DNA from: Fragum whitleyi
Lineage: Eukaryota; Mollusca; Bivalvia; Cardiida; Cardiidae
Assembly: GCA_948146395.1 (NCBI GenBank)
Contig: OX411549.1
Location: 26,972,655-27,036,654 of the forward strand
Length of the DNA: 64,000 nt
Direction of reading: 5' to 3'
Position numbers and translations under genes: made by a program. Every line of letters starts with the position of its first letter. The first letter of the stretch is position 1. Of this stretch, positions 59,279 through 64,000 are shown one piece after another. The notes under the pieces are model-generated. The model was not told the origin of the DNA and did no database searches. It saw nothing but the letters and a program-made list of their open reading frames with translations.

Positions 59279-60373
59279 TAATGTATTTTTTTAATGTTCG
59301 TAATGAGAAATTTTGAATAAGTAACGATCGTATACTAGGATAAAGACCAATGGCAGATTATACGGGTACAAAGAATGATCTAAGTATCATTTGGGATTAT
59401 GGCATTATATTCAAGTTTATTTAATAAGTTACACACGGACTCATTTAATTATCATAAGTGAAAGATTCAACAGTATTTTGAATTAATATATCAAGGGCGT
59501 AACTCCCATTATGCAATTAACGCAAGTGTGTAAAAGAAATCATCTAATATGTCGTTGATGAATTAGCATAAAATCGAAACTACAGCTTATTCAACTCATA
59601 AAAAGGGAGCGGGCGGAGGGCATTCATCTTTTGTCACAGTCCTCATATCGCCTTTATCCTATATATTCTTTAAGTGTCGCCCTCTAAGTGCGTATAAATT
59701 TGAAAGTCTTAGATACGCCTATGATATTAATGGACATTTGTTCTGTATTTTCTCTGATAAAGGCGACAACACTCTACGAAAGAGCATTAGTTAAAAAGGG
59801 TGATATATGAAGAAAACATTTCCCCTTCATTTATCAATAAGCTGTGCGCACATTGAGTGATGAGGCTTTTAGATAATGAGAGCGATACTCTTCTGAAATG
59901 ACAACGTTCATTTGGACTTAAAAAATGGTGCTCTAAAAAGTAGTCACGTGATATAAGTTTTGCATGTGCTCATTTATCAATATGATCACCAGAACAGAAA
60001 CATGGAATTTATTTTTACGAACGCAGTTTTAAGGTATTCATGTATTTCCAAATAACATTTTAAGATATCTTTTAAATATTCTTTCTTTCTTTCTTTCTTT
60101 TTTTCTTTCTTTCGTTCTTTCTTTCTTTCTTTCTTTCTTTCTTTCCCTCTTTCTTTTTCTATCGCCTTGGGAGATTGGCATTTTCTTGCTTCCATGTCCA
60201 TCACCTGTTTAACTGTTTGCTTTTGATAGCGCAATTCGTTCTTTACTGATGAATAGTAAATATTCTCTTTTTACCGTCATTAAATAGATCAATTTTGAAA
60301 AGTTATATTTCTTATTATTATATCAAATTTGTGCTAAAAGGTCCGAGTTTAGCCCATTATCGGACGACATAAT
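59279..60373. other. unique DNA with a CTTT tract
   Basis: (CTTT)n at about 60081-60157. Otherwise nothing recognised. Confidence 0.5.
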
Positions 60374-60537
60374 TTTAAGATTGTGACCCGTAATAGTTCC
60401 GCAAAGTTTCGCATGTCATAAACTTTAAACGTGTTAACCGAGGTTTCCTAATGATTTTATAAGGAACCCTCGGTTCACATTGTGAAAGATGATGAGTTCC
60501 GAAATGTAGCGGAACTATTACGGGTCCACTACCTTGA
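60374..60537. mobile_element. family G palindrome
   Basis: TTAAGATTGTGACCCGTAAT at the left, ATTACGGGTCCACTACCTTG at the right. Inner arms CGAGGTTTCC / GGAACCCTCGG. Confidence 0.65.
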
Positions 60538-60692
60538 ATTGGTAAAAAGTCCAAGTAGATACAGACGATCAAATTGAAAATTGATAAAATTAAAAAGAAA
60601 AATTGGATCTCTTTTGGGGAACAAACATTTTTAACATGAGAAATGCCTTCTCACTAGCAACTGTTTCATTGCCAACAATATTACCCAAAACT

Positions 60693-60824
60693 GCCCTGCG
60701 TTCAGGATGACAAAACGTTGCAAACTGTTTTGCCAATTATACCCTGCTTTTCACGCGAGTGCACGTGCAAAACGGGGTATATTTGGCAAACAGTTTGGAA
60801 CGTTTTGTCATCCTGAGCGCAGGG
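60693..60824. mobile_element. family D hairpin MITE
   Basis: GCCCTGCGTTCAGGATGACA and TGTCATCCTGAGCGCAGGG with TATACCCTGCTTTTCACG centre. The best preserved D copy. Confidence 0.88.
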
Positions 60825-61117
60825 ATATTTTCTCCTTGTGGGATTGTTTCGGAATGGTTTAAAATAAAGATAGAAAGGCAAAAAATGAGAACAGTCCGTT
60901 TTGATAATTGCATAACTTTGGAAGCAGGAATACACACGTCACAAAAAGTTTTGTTGATAAAATCAGAGAAGAGCCAGAAATTGAAACTTGTAATGTGAAT
61001 TATAACATTACGTAAAAAAGATAGGAATAGATATGTATCTTATGACCTTATGAATAAATTTGACAGCATCGTCAGAAAATGGCCTCTTAATTTTTGTACT
61101 TTAAAGCGCTGTCGCCG

Positions 61118-61190
61118 TCAAAGCGCAGTGGTCGCGCGTCGGACTATCATTCAGAAGGTTCCTTGTTCGATGCTCGACGGCGACACTCAT
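61118..61190 (+). other. tRNA-like SINE head
   Basis: GCGCAGTGGTCGCGCGTCGG (61123-61142) is a clear A box and D arm. GTTCGATGC (61165-61173) fits the B box. GGACTATCATTCAG lies where an anticodon arm would be. The following sequence to about 61380 may be the SINE body. Confidence 0.6.
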
Positions 61191-61479
61191 CCTTTCCGAC
61201 TATTTGTCTCCAATCAATTGGTTGATAATTTTTGGTCTATGTGGGATAGCAGCTAGAGGCTAGGACAGGATGTAATGGTAGTACTGGTGTGAGAAATACC
61301 AGGAAATCGTTGTTAGGTGCTCAAGCCACCTAGATATAACTAAAGGATTGTTGAAGGCGGCATAATATTCCATTCAAATATACTTACTTTCTTTCAAGCG
61401 CTTTAGTGTTTGAGCTTACAAATGAATTTGTTTGTAAAGCTGTCTTTACATAATTTTGTACAGTTAATTTACAGCTTGG

Positions 61480-61605
61480 TGGGCTGAGGCAGTGACTATT
61501 AAGTGTTTTGCCTAAAGTCTAACCCCATTTCGAGCTTATTTCGGGCCCACAGCCACCGGGTTGTGAGTCGAGCGCAAACCACTGAGCTATCGTAGTAGTC
61601 AAGTG
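61480..61605 (-). other. tRNA-like SINE head and body
   Basis: On the minus strand TAGCTCAGTGGTTTGCGCTC (61589-61570) is a strong A box. The B box is degenerate (GGGCCCGAAAT). The downstream minus-strand phrase TAGGCAAAACACTTAATAG recalls the GCAAGGCACTTAA phrase common in SINE bodies. It faces the head at 61118. Confidence 0.55.
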
Positions 61606-61724
61606 CTCATGTGACTGCGTGTTTTTACGTTATTGTTGTTGCTGTTTTGTTTTTTGCTTTTTGTTGGGTTTTTTTCGCACATGCTTTCCATACTTTGACA
61701 ATTAGAAACTTTTATCTTATATAC

Positions 61725-61966
61725 TTGATCCTGTATATGACATTTCCAACAATTTTACATGTTCTTGAATAGCCAACATTAATCAAAATTGACTGTCACG
61801 TTGTATAATTAGAAGTTAGCCTGACTTTCTAAAGATACTTTTGAACCCTATCTTTCTTCAAAGCGCAAAGTGAAGATCCTGGTCAGACTGTGCAGATGCA
61901 CAGGCTGACCAGAGTCTTTGCTTGGTGCACATTTGAAATTGTTGGAAATGTCACGCACAGGCTCAT
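61725..61966. mobile_element. family C MITE, complete
   Basis: TTGATCCTGTATATGACATT at the left, AATGTCACGCACAGGCTCAT at the right. Core CCTGGTCAGACTGTGCAG / GCACAGGCTGACCAGAG. Confidence 0.85.
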
Positions 61967-62866
61967 ATCTCGTATAAAGTACAGTATTAAATTTTGTTAT
62001 CAGTGACGTTTATTGTACGTCGTGTCGGTAATTTAGTTAGGGAAGTCTAGATCCCACTTGATATAATGTTATTATGTGATAACATGACCTTTACTTTGCT
62101 ACGTTTTTCTATAAAAAAAATATCATAAATATTGTATTTACTCTCACTTCACTGCATATAGTAGGAAATATAATCTGTGCTTCAAATATAAAAAAATAAA
62201 CTTCTAAAGACAAAAATGTGCAAATGCGCAATCTAGGCTTGAGAAAAATAAAAAAAAGGTTACTGTAATTAACTGGGAATTTACTCATGACTGCAATTAT
62301 TGTTTAGATTAAAGTAAAACGCAATAGAAACCATTGAAATAAAAGATAATTTATATTGATATGATGATGGACTCTAAATTAACGGTCATATTTAGGCTAA
62401 AACTAATTCTATGATTCTATGAAGTTGTCCCGAGTATTGAACCTTTTGTGGGATGAAAAATACAATTCACGCGCATTGAATTGCCTTCTACATGTGTTAT
62501 ACAGTAAAATTTGTGTTAAGCGACTACTTATGGGACCACCAAGAGGCGATCGCTTATTGGATTGGTCGCCCTATGCAATATTTCATGAAAAATAAGACAT
62601 ATTCTTTTGAAAGCTTATATGTACTGTCGTATAAGTCAATAATAATATTCGAACCCATAAGCATCGCCCTATTGAAACTGTTCAAATGGGTTTCAACAAA
62701 ATTAGATTCAATGATTCAATTTTCCGCATAAGGTTGTCCTTTTGCAGAGATCTAACTACGATGAATGGGCTTTTATTGTGGTCGCTTAATTAAATTGGTC
62801 GTTTAATAGAAGTTGTTTTTCGAGCAATATCGAATGTATATTTTTCGAATGATATAGTGTATGTTA
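61967..62866. other. nothing recognised
   Basis: The open frame at 62492-62731 has no recognisable domain. Confidence 0.35.
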
Positions 62867-63217
62867 CAGTTCGTGAATTTGACGTTCACCTCGATCAAGA
62901 CCATTCTTAAACGCTCACTCAGTGCTTCATTAATTCACCCCAAACATTCATTCAAACTATTCAAAAACGCTCATAAATCATGAAAAACTATTCAAAATAA
63001 TTCATAACGATAAACATTTTATTGGTTATCAAATTAATCCACGATTTCATTAAAAAAACGTCGTCAATTTCAAATTTCATACTGCAATTTGGTCAAAATA
63101 TCGGATTTAAATTTTCTTCCTTAAAATTCATTCAAAACCCGCTCAACACACTCTTCAAAATCTTCCAAAAAATCATTACAAAATTAATCAACTTAAATTA
63201 CACGATGTTGTTTACTG
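62867..63217 (+). mobile_element. family A MITE, both ends present
   Basis: TA then CAGTTCGTGAATTTGACG at the left (a few bases lost), TTACACGATGTTGTTTACTG then TA at the right. The inner GGGAGGTAAT palindrome has been deleted or eroded. Confidence 0.75.
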
Positions 63218-63694
63218 TAAATGCCACGTTACACTCAACTGAGCAGGAGAAACATAGTTTCTGTGTCTTGATGTATCTTAAATGTTTCTCGGAGCATTCT
63301 TTTATCCCATTTGCCGACTCTCTTTTTGCCCTAGGTTATTAAGGGATAACTAATAACCCCTGTCGTAATGCTGCATAAAAACTGATGTCAGAGATATGAT
63401 ACGACATAACGTAATATTTTATGACGGTTCATATTTACGGGGAGTTTTTACCTACCGTCATTTTTTCACAAAACCTCACGAAAAATGTAAGACAGTGCAT
63501 AACTCTAAACAGAATTCCGCTCGTGATCAAATGAAAGGTCGGAACTGCAATTTGAAATAAAGTTGAAGTTACTTTATACAGGGCTTAGTGCAAAACCATA
63601 CATTAGTATGTGTCTATAGAATATATTGACACTTACTATGTTTTGGCTCTACTCCGTCGATATTTCGATATGTTCGTACAACATAGAATCGTTT
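63218..63694. other. nothing recognised
   Basis: No gene or repeat seen. Confidence 0.35.
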
Positions 63695-63757
63695 GACGAC
63701 CAAGACCTCGTAACTACAGCTTAAATAAAACTGTAGTTACGAGGTTTCGGTCGCCCA
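63695..63757. repeat. family F hairpin, best preserved
   Basis: GACCAAGACCTCGTAACTAC pairs almost perfectly with GTAGTTACGAGGTTTCGGTC around CTTAAATAAAACT. Confidence 0.8.
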
Positions 63758-64000
63758 CTGACAAAACAACGATTAATACGGCGTAGCTTCGGCTCAACCA
63801 ATGACAACCAGCATCGCGAAAATCAATAAAATCAATTCATTCATCTTTTGTAATTCATTCACTTATTTCTCTCGCATATCGCACAAGCATCAGTATTTCT
63901 GACAGAAAACTTTCAAAATTTATCAGAAAATGCGTAGTAGAGCTCTCCGTTAATGCATTCTTTGAATTATTCATTCATTAATGCATCTGCATGCCAATGA

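Noticed and set aside
59986..60234. Lys/Glu-rich 82-codon open frame
   Set aside because: It is the minus-strand translation of the CTTT microsatellite.

Overview
The window is AT-rich eukaryotic DNA with no protein-coding gene that I can recognise. Every open frame is 118 codons or shorter, none shows a known domain, and most lie inside repeats. The content points to an invertebrate animal: dozens of short palindromic inverted-repeat elements (MITEs), decayed tRNA-like SINE heads with Pol III A and B boxes, and young microsatellites. The GTCAG...CTGAC hairpin cores of two families resemble palindromic MITEs I recall from clams and other heterodont bivalves. I therefore favour a bivalve mollusc, but this rests on memory and no search was run.

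Repeat families (letters are mine). Family A: about 240-460 bp, ends CAGTTAACAACATCGTGAAA, TA target duplication, inner GGGAGGTAAT palindrome, about 27 full or partial copies. Family B: ends TGTGACCCGTCACGCG. Family C: ends ATGAGCCTGTGCGTGACATT. Family D: about 130-bp hairpins starting GCCCTGCGTTCAGGATGACA. E is a 335-bp element with cAMP-response and octamer motifs. F, G and H are small palindromes. Several single-copy inverted-repeat elements are also present.

Layout. 0-5.3 kb: A and B copies, then a 1.86-kb fold-back element with a 5-bp target duplication. 5.3-9.2 kb: A and B copies. 9.4-10.0 kb: an inverted-repeat element with 15 ACCGAT hexamers. 10.4-13.8 kb: a 373-bp segment copied from 13.3 kb into 10.5 kb and flanked by exact 77-bp direct repeats, with a nested A insertion nearby. 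14-19.6 kb: sparse. 19.6-46.3 kb: a direct tandem duplication with units of about 12.4 and 13.7 kb. Each unit serves as the empty-site control for insertions in the other. 46.3-64 kb: more A, B, C, D, G and H copies, SINE heads, and a near-perfect 79-bp inverted repeat at 52.8 kb.

The main biology is transposition and rearrangement. Comparing the two duplication units shows four elements absent from one unit, with target sequences readable: TTAA, TA, TA and a 6-7 bp duplication. A fifth has a plausible TA site but a poorly aligned empty site. The TTAA element is the most unusual because it carries a run of eight palindromes resembling the X-box bound by RFX transcription factors.
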